Of a DNA stretch of 13,676 bases, positions 1 through 8,619 are shown piece after piece. The DNA comes from Pilatotrama ljubarskyi. Taxonomy: Eukaryota; Basidiomycota; Agaricomycetes; Polyporales; Polyporaceae. How positions within the stretch are numbered: the stretch's first letter is position 1; every line of letters begins with the position of its first letter. A program made the translations under genes and the position numbers. Location of the stretch: the NCBI GenBank assembly GCA_022385805.1, contig MU277812.1, forward strand, positions 9,428 through 23,103. Direction: 5' to 3'. Below the pieces are notes generated by a model that was given only the letters and a program-made list of their open reading frames with translations, ran no database searches and had not been told where the DNA came from.

Positions 1-549
1 GCGCTGTATATCTGCCGCTATCTCATCGGAACCAGGTCATACTCCCTGGTATACGACGGTGCATCAGGTCTTGGCTTATGTGCATGCACGGACTCCGACT
101 GGGCCTCTGACCCAGTAAAACGACGTTCCCAAACGGGTTACTTTGTGAAGCTGGCGAATGGTATATTCAGCTGGAATTCGAGAGCGCAGAAGACTGTTGC
201 GCACTCCTCCACTGAAGCCGAGTACATGGCGCTCAGCGACTGTAGCCGCCAAGTAGTCTGGATCCGCAACTTGCTTGGCGAGATCAGCTACGAACTCGGA
301 CCCATTCCCATCGCCGGTGACAATCAGGGATCGCTCTTTATGAGCTCGAACCCAGTCACTGAAAGTCGGTCGAAGCATATCAACATCCGTTACCATGCCA
401 TTCGCGACTACATCGAGAATGGACTCGTCGAGGTATTCTATGTTGATGGTAATGATAACCCGGCCGACCTCTTTACGAAGAACTTGGCTCACGTCAAGTT
501 CAATAGATTCAGAGACCAACTCGGCCTTGAGTTTTATGACTCAGCCTAA
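1..549 (+). CDS. Ty1/copia retrotransposon Pol, C-terminal RNase H end (partial)
   Basis: An open frame runs from base 1 to a TAA at 547-549 (182 residues); its 5' part lies outside the window. It is the end of a copia-type polyprotein, where RNase H removes the RNA strand during reverse transcription. Visible signatures in order are a TDSDWASD acidic motif (about residues 30-37), SSTEAEYMAL (about 69-78) with the catalytic Glu, DNQGS (about 107-111) with another acidic residue, and a SKHINIRYHAIRDYI-like block followed by NPADLFTKNL. All are typical of the copia RNase H domain and the polyprotein end. No stop or frameshift is seen in this part, so the element may be fairly young, but the rest of it is not visible. 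A polypurine tract and LTR start follow about 50 bases after the stop, as expected. Confidence 0.93.
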   Translation, partial: ALYICRYLIGTRSYSLVYDGASGLGLCACTDSDWASDPVKRRSQTGYFVKLANGIFSWNSRAQKTVAHSSTEAEYMALSDCSRQVVWIRNLLGEISYELGPIPIAGDNQGSLFMSSNPVTESRSKHINIRYHAIRDYIENGLVEVFYVDGNDNPADLFTKNLAHVKFNRFRDQLGLEFYDSA

Positions 550-598
550 TCGGCTGCTTTCAGCGCCATAGGCTCGCGTGCACCCCGTTGCACTTAGC

Positions 599-607
599 GA
601 GGGGGAG
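599..607 (+). other. Polypurine tract of the copia element
   Basis: An all-purine run (GAGGGGGAG) sits 50 bases after the Pol stop and directly before a TGTTGAAC sequence. Copia elements prime plus-strand DNA synthesis from such a tract next to the 3' LTR, and their LTRs usually begin TGTT. The assignment rests on position and composition. Confidence 0.75.
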
Positions 608-960
608 TGTTGAACTAGGCGCTTAGTAATAGCAGCATAGTCAACCGGTCGCACTTAGTCATAGATGCTGACGTACGGACAATAGAGTTTGTGGCTGGTA
701 GATACTGGATAGTTCTAGCACAGCCACAGTCGCTTTCTACTCTCAACCACTACGTGTGCCTCTATCAAGTGCTCCACAGGTAAGCTGAGCCTAGTGGGCT
801 TTCTGCTGCGTGCCAAGCCCTGCTCACCATACTCTAGGACGAGGGGCTTCAGTACTGAAGTTCGAACTTTCAGCCTAATAGGCCAGACAAAGCTCGGACT
901 GGTCCAAAGCCCTGGCGCTAAATGAATAGCAGAGTAGCATTCGAGTCAATTCAAAAGTTT
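608..960 (+). repeat. Probable 3' LTR of the copia element; right edge unresolved
   Basis: The sequence after the polypurine tract starts TGTTGAAC, the usual copia LTR start. I found no clear matching CA-type inverted end or target-site duplication, so the right boundary given is only a guess. The 5' LTR is outside the window, so a pairwise comparison is not possible here. No coding frame or other gene is recognisable in this stretch. Confidence 0.5.
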
Positions 961-976
961 GGGCGCCTCAATAAAC

Positions 977-1048
977 GATATTACTGAGGATTGAACTCGC
1001 AGCCTGAGCGTGTGCAGTCCAGCATGCATACCACTGGACCACGACACC
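977..1048 (-). pseudogene. Degenerate tRNA-like element (tRNA pseudogene or SINE head)
   Basis: On the minus strand there is a box A-like TGGTCCAGTGGTA and a box B-like AGTTCAATCC, spaced 44 bases apart exactly as tRNA positions 8 and 52. The implied length is 72 bases. Six of seven acceptor pairs can form, several of them as G-U wobbles, but only three of five T-stem pairs and about one of five anticodon-stem pairs form. The anticodon position reads GCA (Cys) after a U33, but this is unreliable given the broken stem. It is not a working tRNA. It could be a decayed tRNA gene or the 5' part of a tRNA-derived SINE. Confidence 0.55.
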
Positions 1049-1241
1049 TTGTAAAGGGTACCTGTTTGAGACATAGACATAGGTATACAATTTAAGTCCG
1101 GGCTGCGCGAAGAGGACCCGCCATTCAGGCTCCCTCCCCTCCCTCGCTGCACTCGGGGGATTCCCTGAGCCGGGAGCCCTCAGGCGGGCACACTAAAGCC
1201 TCGTTCATGCTTAAGGATATACTGGCTCCCTTCTCAGGCGT

Positions 1242-1335
1242 CCCTAACCCTAACCCTAACCCTAATCCCTAACCCTATCAACCCGAACCCTAACATCCTA
1301 ACCCTAATCCCTAACCATAATTCCGAACTCTAACA
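1242..1335 (+). repeat. Interstitial telomere repeat tract (CCCTAA)n, degenerate
   Basis: Four to five perfect CCCTAA units are followed by variants (CCCTAATC, CCCTATCAA, CCCGAA, CCCTAACAT) that fade out near 1335. TTAGGG is the usual telomere repeat of basidiomycetes and many other fungi. The CCCTAA orientation on the plus strand is that of a left chromosome end, but here it has at least 1.2 kb of retrotransposon and other sequence to its left. It is therefore interstitial, or it is a telomere that later received insertions. Confidence 0.88.
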
Positions 1336-1355
1336 GTACATCAGGCTATTTCAGC

Positions 1356-1428
1356 GGACTGATGGCCCAACAGTAGCAGCATCTGCTTGAGTGCTTGTGG
1401 CTGCGGGTTCAATTTTCCAGTCAAGCAA
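1356..1428 (+). other. Second tRNA-like element with box A and box B (possible SINE head)
   Basis: The plus strand carries TGGCCCAACAGT at 1363-1374, which matches 11 of 12 positions of the RNA polymerase III box A consensus. GGTTCAATTTT at 1406-1416 resembles box B. The start-to-start distance is 43 bases, close to tRNA geometry. The stems do not form well, so it is not a functional tRNA. It begins about 20 bases after the telomere tract. A tRNA-derived SINE head is the best guess. Confidence 0.45.
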
Positions 1429-2309
1429 TTGTCTTTTACATTTGCCATTTCGACTTTGGACCAGTGCCAACTTTGTCCAGCCTATTAGGCCAGGTGGTTG
1501 GAACCCCGGTGCTGAAGTAGTTGGGAAAAACAAGCTGGTGGTGGTAGAGCGTCAAGAGGGGTCCCAAGAAGGAGTTCATTGTGCATTAATGACAGCTGTG
1601 ATACATATGGTGCTTTGGGCAGTACTGGACCTCAGTCTGAGACATTTTGCGCTCCAAATGAGCGAGTGGCCATACGGAAAGATGCACAAATGTGCTTGAT
1701 GGGTTTCGAGAGAGAATGGAGAATTTGACAGTCTGCACGTCCGTTTTTTGGTGCTAATGGTAGAGCTGTTTGAAAACAGTTTATAATCCCTGTTAGAAAT
1801 GCTCCTCGGACCCTGGTCAGTTATTAACTATTAGTTAAGAAGTTCTTGACTTTCTCACCACACCCTAAGGCACAAGGACAGACAACATGAGCTCACCTAC
1901 TAAATCTGAAGATCACAAACTTGACTTACCACCACAAAATGCTGTTTTTGGATGTTTATTACACGACTGGGCTACAAGCCGTGAGCACCAGCTGTAGACC
2001 CTACACTTTGGCGGGCTCTAGTGTAATTGTATCTCAAAGCCTCTGTGCCTCCATGGGGCTTCCAGGAAGGCGCACCGTGGGATCTCGACCCAATTGTTCT
2101 GCAGAGAGTCACCCTGTTTGAAGACGCCAGTTGGTGTGACAATTTCAATGTGGAGGCATGCATGTGCAACATCAAGAGTGAATCAATTGCGGCAGTACTT
2201 CCGACACGTAGCACTCTCCGGTCGTTCCGGGTATGTCAATACGAAGACGGTTTATTGTCATCCGGGTCTCCATCGAAGAGCAGGTGCATTGAGCAAACGG
2301 ACCTTAAAT
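1429..2309. other. Stretch without recognisable gene
   Basis: Open frames here are short, overlap on both strands and show no family resemblance or consistent codon bias. The composition is somewhat more AT-rich than the gene regions. The right part must contain the 3' untranslated region and terminator of the minus-strand kinase-like gene that ends at 2310. I see no RNA gene or repeat structure that I can support. Confidence 0.5.
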
Positions 2310-3931
2310 CTAGATACGCAGCTTGTACCGTACGGAGCAGAGAAGTCGCCATGCAATAGGAAGATCCGTGATGCGGTCGAGCACCCCTACGAACCAGGAT
2401 CGCTTCGGTGTCCTGTACTGCTTCCACCGAGCTGAGAACTCGGGTGTCGTCCGTGACCAGTATATGTCTGTGTCAGCGCCGCCGCATTCCCATTCTGGGT
2501 ATACCGTAAGAGACTTGTCCAGAGTTGCTTGCGAGACTTGTGCAAGAATGAAGTCGATGAAGTCTGCAGCCTCGGGCGCTGTGAAGCGTTCCGAGATCAC
2601 ATGGGTAGTCATTCGGTCGAAGAGCGGGGCGAGTAGCGGCATGGCAGGAACCGCACTCTACGCAGTTCACGAAATGTTTCAGCACGGTTATCTGTGAGAA
2701 GATATTTAACTTACGGAAAAGTAGACTCTGTAGAGGTTGCCGAGACATGCAACATCGAACGCGAAAGGATTATACTCGCATTCCCCTAAAGCAACGTCAG
2801 GCGGGTGGTAGATCGGTGAGCCCCAAGACGCCTCATGAGCCGGACGGCGGCTTTTCTTGAGGGAGGTATCCATCGGGAGCCGCAGAGAAATGTTGAAGTC
2901 GAAGAGGTTGTAGTGCACATCTTCCGTCGTCCTAAACTTGGCGAGTACTTTCCCGATATCATCGGCCACGTGCGTGTCAGGAGTATAGCAATTGATCAGC
3001 ATATTACTTTGGTGTATGTCCTAAACGACCGAACCGTCAGCCTAAGGAGTATTTCGAAAGGGAAGCCGATGGCCGTCACAGTACTCACCCGATGGGCTAT
3101 GCGATTCTCGTGTAAGAGACGGAGGCCCTGACTCCACGTGAACAATGCACCAAGGTAGAGAGCACTGCCAAACTGACCTTTGACGTGCATCGCAAGAACT
3201 GCACAACTTCGGCGACAGAAGTAAGTCTCGTAAGGCTACAGATGGTGCCCCATCTGAGGAAGGTGTTCAGTGACAGAGAGACGATGATACAAGAGATACT
3301 GACTTAGGCATCGCCACAAAAGAGAAATTGTACGGCGTATCGAGTATAGCTACGGGTCGTAGAACGCCGGAACATCCATGGTAATCAGAAGGCTCGGCGA
3401 GATGCAGGAGGTGCTGGTATATTTGGTATTCTTCCGAGTCCGTATTTGTGAGTTTAAACACGATATCGCGGTACCGAGAGTCTTGTGCCCAACCGATCTT
3501 TGTCTATGACGGGTTCGAATATCATTGTAATCGTTCCAGCAACAGTTGGCATGCTCACCGCAGGCCGAGAAAAAAGTGGATGCCACGACTTGGCCTCTGT
3601 GCGTATACAGTATGCATACGGCAGGCATGCTGGGGCGGTGAAGGCTGGCGTACACCAATCCTTGTCCAGGTGCTCTTCGGGCGAGCCTTCACCGAGACTG
3701 AGCGTAAATCCACGAGCGGCTAGCCAAGCCTCCCATCCCATCCAGAAATCAATCATGTCCACCTTCCCTGGCCATTCGCTGCCACGGAAGTCGTCGACTC
3801 GCTCCTTCGGTAGCTGAGGCATATCAGATGCTTGGAAGTGACCACGCCGAGACGCACGTATACATGCTCACCGGCGGCGGTAGGGCAAGATCGTGAGGAT
3901 CTGTGCCGTGGTTGTGTTCTTCTTGAGGCAT
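2310..3931 (-). CDS. Kinase-like protein, copy A (intact, 7 exons)
   Basis: Exons, 5' to 3': 3931-3872, 3813-3559, 3503-3304, 3253-3178, 3127-3089, 3020-2715 and 2657-2310. The six introns are 50-68 bases with GT-AG ends. All phases fit and give 427 residues with no internal stop. Kinase landmarks are a Lys in the subdomain II-like IVFKL (K122), HRDIHQSN with catalytic Asp211 and Asn216, a DFN (251-253) in place of DFG, and a subdomain IX-like FAFDVACLGN (Asp299). No glycine loop or APE motif is evident. The N-terminal ERVDDF...FWMGWEAWLAARG block and the C-terminal VPLLAPLFDRMTTHV and YWS blocks are what I recall from Agaricomycete protein-kinase-domain proteins of unknown substrate. The intron between exons 5 and 6 falls between Arg and Asp of HRD. 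The start is the first ATG of exon 1. The gene is divergent from copy B, 275 bases between start codons. Activity as a kinase is inferred only. Confidence 0.87.
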
Positions 3932-4206
3932 CCCTGGGTCCACCCAGTGCGAGGTCAGCGACGTCGATGCTGCGCCACACAAACTGGAGGAACCTGGAAC
4001 CGCAGCGAGTACGCGTCTAGAAACGAACAACAAGTTGTTTCCCCGCATTGGCTGTGCGTCCAAGCGCACGCACCACGGTCTCGTGACCGATGCGCCGATG
4101 GGCAGTGAAAGGCGCCCGACCACAGGCTTCGGTTGTCTCCTCAAGTCCTCCATCACGGCGCAGAACCGCTCTATATCTATTGCGTCCTGAGATCAGCTGC
4201 TCTATC
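3932..4206. promoter_or_regulatory. Shared bidirectional promoter region of kinase-like copies A and B
   Basis: These 275 bases separate two divergent start codons and so must hold both promoters. A block at 4060-4118 is conserved in inverted orientation at 12685-12742, between B' and A', while much of the rest differs. The block contains a dyad, CGGTC-TCGT-GACCG, at 4076-4089. A TATA-like CTATATCTAT lies at 4171-4180, 27 bases before the B start codon. Conservation between arms may reflect common descent rather than selection, so function is inferred. Confidence 0.55.
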
Positions 4207-5825
4207 ATGCACGAGGAGTACCCAGGGCTTGAATTTGAAGTCGACGACTTCTCTTCTCTGCCTGACTGAGTAATAGCAGACGACATACGTTTACAAGAAC
4301 GAGCCGATGATGCCGTGGCCCGCACTAACGTCCTGTGCGTCAGATTCCTTGCGAGCGAGTCATCGATTTTGGCCTTGACGGCTGGCCAAACCATATCGTC
4401 ATGGGACAGTTTTGGCTCAGATGTCAGGATTGGTTGGCCGCTCGCGGAATCACGCTTTACGGACGGCGCCCGCGAGGGCCTAAGTCGCTCGTACCTCGAG
4501 GACTTTGGTATCCGCCAGCGTACACTGCGCCTGCGACACTCCCCTATGCAACTCGCGTCCATGCGGAGAATCCGGCCCCATACCCTCTTGTGCCTCCGGT
4601 CAGTGACTTCTCAGCTCGTTATCGTGCAGGTGAGGCTAAAGCGAGATTGTCAGATCCGACTCGCTTGGGCCCAGGACTCAGTCCGCAGAGACGTGGTGAT
4701 TAAGTTAACCAATAGAGACATTGGTGAATACCAGATCTACTCTGCGCTCCTGCACTGTGAAGAACTACGGGTGCCCGGTAAGTGCATGGGCGTCTTGGCT
4801 CCCGTCGCCATCCTCGACACACCTCACAACTACTCGTTCAACGTAATGCCGATGTTCGTACGCCTCTGCATGACTTGACGTGTTATCATACTGATTCAAT
4901 GCGTAGGTGGGGCGGACTGGCATCACTGATTGAGTTCGAGAACATCGCTCAGATCATCCGCTTCATGAGATGCACCCTCCAGGCAAGAAGCAGCCGTTTC
5001 TCCGGTTAGCTCGCAGCTCACGGGATCTACAGGGACTTGCAGTGTTGCACGCACACCGCATAGCGCATCGGGTATGTCGAGACGTTCTGGCTTCTCGTCA
5101 CATCTCACTCCTTCACCGAACAGGACATCCATCAGTCAAACAGCCTCACAGACTGCTATAGTCAAAAGGCCGAGGACACGTATATGGGCCCTGGGCACGC
5201 CGAGCACAGACGTGCCGGTGAAGCTTCAGACTGCCTCTACGACTTCAACCTCTCTATCCAGTTGCCGCTGGACGCGTCCTTACTGGAGTGTCGTCGTCTT
5301 GCGAAAGAAGCTACGATCACGCAATCCGCGATCCAACCCAATGATATCATCTTGGGGGAGCACGTCTACAATCCGTTTGCATTTGACGTCGGGTGCCTCG
5401 GGAACCTCTTCCGAGTCCATTTCTGGGTAAGTATCTTCTCTCTCATCTCTCCACGCACGCTCTGAAGCGCCTGATGAGCAGACGGCGGTGTCGACCGTAC
5501 CCTTGTTGGCACCTCTTTTCGATAGGATGACCACCCACGTAATCTCCCAGCGTTTCACTGCAGAAGAGGCCCTCGCGTTCCTCGATCGCATTGCTGCAGA
5601 CCTTCCAGAGGACGTCTGCGGCACTCCAGTGACGCTGGATCCTGATTGATCTACTTGCGATGAGAGGGCGTATATTGGTATCTCACGCCACCTGGATTCA
5701 CTGAGCTCTGGAGTCACTACAAGACTCCGCTGCACGGCTGGGTCGCGCACATGATCAATAGGCTGTGTATCTCTGAGATAGGATGGTCACTTGTCTGTTA
5801 CCTGCGTGCTACGCTGCGTATCTAG
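4207..5825 (+). pseudogene. Kinase-like protein, copy B (full length but damaged)
   Basis: The exon plan matches copy A almost exactly: 4207-4266, 4344-4598, 4654-4853, 4907-4982, 5033-5071, 5124-5426 and 5482-5825. Exons 2-5 have the same lengths as in A (255, 200, 76 and 39). HRDIHQSN is present, again split by the intron at 5072-5123, with YDFN and FAFDVGCLGN after it. There are several lesions. The exon 1 donor has lost a base, so the frame runs into TGA at 4267-4269 instead of GTGAGC as in B'. The exon 4 donor is GC instead of GT, which may still splice. A Trp position reads TGA at 5647-5649. A two-base insertion lies near 5672. Past these the frame resumes to a TAG at 5823-5825. A shortened kinase-domain protein cannot be excluded, but the first-intron damage makes a pseudogene the best reading. 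Confidence 0.85.
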
Positions 5826-5968
5826 CGAGAAAATCCGCATATTATATCTCACGCTCTGACTCGCTGCCTAGTACAGCCATTCCTCAATGTGTGCTTGAAC
5901 CAGCATCAAGTTAGTATTCACGGATCACTATCTAGGTATCCTCACAACGTCCGAATGGACTCGGACGT
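5826..5968. other. Stretch between kinase-like copy B and the transporter fragment
   Basis: No gene is recognised here. It should include the original 3' end of copy B and the decayed upstream part of the PNS1/CTL fragment. The matching segment is missing from the other arm, where kinase and transporter sequence are joined directly. Confidence 0.4.
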
Positions 5969-6448
5969 CCCCAAGTCATCGACAACGTCGCCTTGCGATG
6001 CTTGCCGGTAGACCCTTCAGAAGTGCGTCGAGTCTTCTTCCTGGCGAAAGCCTCCTCTGCTCACCGATGCTCTTGCTGCACTGTGCACAGGCTGGTACGC
6101 ATCTTGGTCCACGCGACCAGGGCATGATGGTGAGCTCGCCGTCATAATCACACCGTCTCTCAGTACTGAGTTACACAACTACGACACCCTATGCAGGACG
6201 CTGTCATCCTTCGTTGGTGCTTCGACGCTCTCGCTGGCCTCCATTACCTTCGGCTCACTGCTCGCCGCGCTCCTTGAGTTGTTCTGGATGTTGCTGAACA
6301 TGACGCGTGACATCGCGAATGCTGGAGGACATCATGCGTATATCTTTTCCACCAGTTTTCCTGTCACCTGACCTGGTACGTGAACCTGGTGTTGACGACG
6401 ATGCTGATTCGCGGGTCACTTGTGTGTAACAGTGGTTTGAGGAGGCTT
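5969..6448 (+). pseudogene. PNS1: PNS1/CTL choline-transporter-like gene, internal fragment
   Basis: The translated stretch from about 6088 reads GWYASWSTRPGHDGELAV and then FGSLLAALLELFWMLLNM. This corresponds to the middle membrane segments of CTL/SLC44 (Pns1) proteins, which have a conserved GSI(A/C)FGSL block. An upstream VIDNVAL block (about 5975) matches the (E/Q)VIKNV motif that precedes it in the family. The apparent stop after FSTSFPVT is shared with the minus-strand copy and probably lies in an intron that ends at the AG of 6431-6432. Homology to the other arm ends near 6448, so the last third of the gene is missing here, and no N-terminal part is found. In this family the proteins are polytopic plasma-membrane proteins; the role of fungal Pns1 is not settled. 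Confidence 0.77.
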
Positions 6449-7128
6449 ACCGGTGGCGGAGGAGACTCGCCTTTCCAGTCCAGCCCGCCGCTGCTATCCC
6501 AGATTGCATGCAGAAAGCATTTACGCTTGGCATCTTCCAGGCTACTGGCGCCACAGGCGCTGCGTTTCTCTAGGTTGGGCTCGGATAGGATGTCCTTGGA
6601 AATAGTTTGGCGAGTGGTTCAGGTTCGGAATGTCGAAGTTCAAGGTGCCGTCCAACGTTCAGCACCGCCACACCCACGCGCTGTAGACGCCACGTGCCTA
6701 CCAACCTACCGGGTGGTTTTATTCACTCGCCGAACACACCAAGCCATATCCGCGACCCTACGAGCTGAGGTGCACACAGTAGCAGTTGATTGATCCACTC
6801 GCAGTGCTCGGTGCGAGTGGCCTCTATGGCGAGATATTGAGCACTGAAGTTGGTGCATCGGTGTCGCTATCTATGATAAACACACCAACGTACATCGCGG
6901 CCAGCTTGGAAGAAGACAAGGCTACTCTAGGCGCAACTGTAAAACGAGTGAGTTATAGGAAGAGAGTGGAAGGGGGCGATCGCATGTGCAACCCGAGTCG
7001 CCACAGCTGCCGTGCTTAGGTTCGTAGCTCAGAAATAGGCACAGCGTGTCATGCAGGAGCTGCGTCGGACGAAAGAGACTCCCAAGAACGCCGGTGTATT
7101 CACCGGCATAGCCGTTGCGCTAACTCCG
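6449..7128. other. Unique stretch with unassigned coding-like pieces
   Basis: There is no complete gene model. On the plus strand, 6439-6573 is open and ends AFTLGIFQATGATGAAFL before a TAG. Another piece, about 6789-6950 (DPLAVLGASGLYGEILSTEV and on), ends at a GTGAGT-type donor with a plausible acceptor at 7018-7019. I do not recognise either piece, and no initiator ATG or clean exon chain joins them. They may be exons of a decayed gene or chance frames. The region ends against the convergent MND1 stop codon. Confidence 0.35.
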
Positions 7129-8177
7129 TCAAGTCTCGATGTCTTCGTATTCCTCGTTAACCCCCAGGTACGTCCTGATGTCGCCCGCATCTACGCCGTT
7201 CTGTCGCGTGAAGTAGGACAGGAGTACGATGTAGTTGTCTTCGGGCCCTAGCGCGTCAGACACAAGTCGCAGATGACACCTTCGGATAGCCGCTTACCCG
7301 TCCAGCGAACACCGGCCTCTTTAGCGAGGACGACCGCGCGTCTCTTCTCTTCAACCTTTGCGGGATCGCATGCGCCGTACGCTGCAAGCTCGGTCTCCAG
7401 TTGCGCATGTTCTTTCTTCAATGCACCGAGCTTCTCTAGTGCTTGGGCGCGTTCGTTCTAAGCGAGCGTGAGCCAGGTCTCTTTGGTAGATGAGATGTGC
7501 AACTAACGCTATCCGTCCTCGAATCCTTCTCCACTTCCACAGCTGCCCGGAGTTCATCCAGCTGGCTGCGGAGGGAGGCTTGGGTGTCCTGGACCGTCTT
7601 CAAGCGATTCTGCATCTGCACGTCACACTCGTCAGTCCATTCTCGACCATCTTAGCAGAGTCTGCGACATACCATAGCGCCTCTCTGGGACGGGAAACTC
7701 CAGAAGACTGCATATATGCGCACGTCAGCCGGTTGCTCTGCTGCCAGGCTCGCGGCGCATACAGTTCGAAGAGCCAATCTTGTCCATCTGGACCAGGCCG
7801 TCGACGACGAGTGACTGCAGCACTTCCATCACAGATTGGGAAACTGAGAAAACAGGTTTCGGCGAGTGGTCCCCGAGCATGCATACAAGGCGTACCGATG
7901 CCTTTCATCTTGGGTGCCATCTTCTCCAGCTCTTTGAGCTGTACGCTCGTCAATATACGGCGTTCAGGCTGCGCCACACGGACATGATGCTCGTACTTGG
8001 AAGAAATCCTTCTGTAGGTCGTGCTGGATAAGCAGGAGTTGAGGCGCGAGGAAAGCCTACACACCGTCTCGTGGAATATCTCGAGCAGCTTCACGCATTT
8101 CTCTTCTGCTGATAGTCCTCGCGGTGCCTGTATGCCACGTCAGCATGCTCGCTAAGGCTTCACTGCTCGCCTACCAT
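7129..8177 (-). CDS. MND1: Meiotic nuclear division protein 1 (Mnd1), intact, 9 exons
   Basis: Mnd1 forms a heterodimer with Hop2 that stimulates Dmc1/Rad51 strand exchange during meiosis, in the nucleus. Exons: 8177-8175, 8127-8065, 8011-7997, 7938-7896, 7843-7763, 7707-7673, 7615-7508, 7457-7298 and 7247-7129. The eight introns are 47-58 bases with GT-AG ends. Together they give 208 residues, the usual family length, with every phase matching. Family blocks are RGLSAEEK and LLEIFHET (start of the winged helix), LKELEKMAPKMKGIVSQSV, VLQSLVVDGLV, DKIGSSNFFWSFPSQRGA (end of the winged helix, about residue 78), a coiled coil of about 80-155, AYGACDPAKVEEKRRA and LLSYFTRQ near the C-terminus. 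Exon 1 codes only the initiator Met. The start was chosen because the 47-base intron 1 (GTAGGC to ACAG, with GCTGAC inside) joins ATG to the APRGLSAEEK frame. No lesion was seen, although pseudogenes flank it. Confidence 0.95.
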
Positions 8178-8317
8178 TGCTCGTCAGTCGATGAGGTTGT
8201 AACCGTGGGATACGGATTGGTGGGCAACATCCCCACCTCACAAGTTGGAACTGCCATCGTGGATGGTCGCGTCACACGTGTGTCCTGCCTCTTTTGTGCA
8301 TCCGCTTTTTCTTGGCT

Positions 8318-8619
8318 TCACTGGCGAAACCAACCAATTCTCCGATACGCCTCGAGGGTCGCCTTGAGGGTCCGATGTGTACACCGCATCGGAGTTGCCA
8401 ACTCCCAGGCTCACCGCCATGCTTCTATAGTTCCATCGGGGGCCGATATACCTTGCCATATATCGAATGAATGACTCACCGTAGGAAGATCTCGGCGTTG
8501 TGCCTTACGGCACCCGAATACAGCGTGTTCAGCTTGCAACCCAGAAGGTCGGCCATAAACTTAGGTGAGCAAAACAATTGAGCTGACGGGCAGGTACTGC
8601 TCATCCAAGGATCGTCCAT
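8318..8619 (-). other. Possible short spliced minus-strand gene, unknown
   Basis: An ATG at 8619-8617 opens a frame of about 46 codons to a strong GTGAGT donor at 8479, ending GAVRHNAEIFLR. Two or more continuations are possible. One uses a tiny exon at 8424-8415 and a last exon at 8362-8318 (ATLEAYRRIGWFRQ and stop). Another jumps directly to 8362 and ends in a basic tail (ASEAKKKRMHKRGRTHV). I cannot choose between them and recognise no family. The segment lies between MND1 and the divergent plus-strand gene, so it may simply be promoter DNA. Confidence 0.22.

Larger units (their letters stand above)
3396..6448 (+). repeat. Left arm of a large imperfect inverted duplication
   Basis: This arm contains the 5' part of kinase copy A (minus), the shared promoter, copy B (plus) and the transporter fragment (plus). 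The same units occur in reverse order and orientation at 10945-13425. Matching includes exon lengths, intron positions, intron sequence in places (for example the intron after the transporter exon, TACGTGA...GTGTGTAACAG) and the intergenic dyad block. Confidence 0.85.

Noticed and set aside
76..519. 147-codon minus-strand open frame at the left end
   Set aside because: It is antisense to the clear copia RNase H frame and has no family features.
977..1048. A functional tRNA-Cys gene
   Set aside because: The anticodon stem is almost completely unpaired and the T stem is poor, so only the promoter boxes and length are tRNA-like.
1391..1699. 102-codon plus-strand open frame after the tRNA-like element
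   Set aside because: It starts inside the tRNA-like element, shows no codon bias or family motif, and is best seen as chance.
4017..4562. 181-codon minus-strand open frame
   Set aside because: It overlaps the bidirectional promoter and exons 1-2 of copy B in antisense; the plus strand has conserved family motifs and splice sites.
4854..4906. An apparent shared premature stop after MPMFVRLCMT in kinase copies B and B'
   Set aside because: The stop lies in a phase-2 intron (GTTCGT to GTAG or CTAG) that is also present in intact copy A. After splicing the frame continues MPM-WGG in B, so the stop is not a lesion.
7021..7060. A tRNA box A-like TAGCTCAGAAATAGGC
   Set aside because: There is no box B at tRNA distance and no stem pairing.
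7490..7987. 165-codon plus-strand open frame
   Set aside because: It is antisense to several MND1 exons and runs through its introns. MND1 homology decides the strand.
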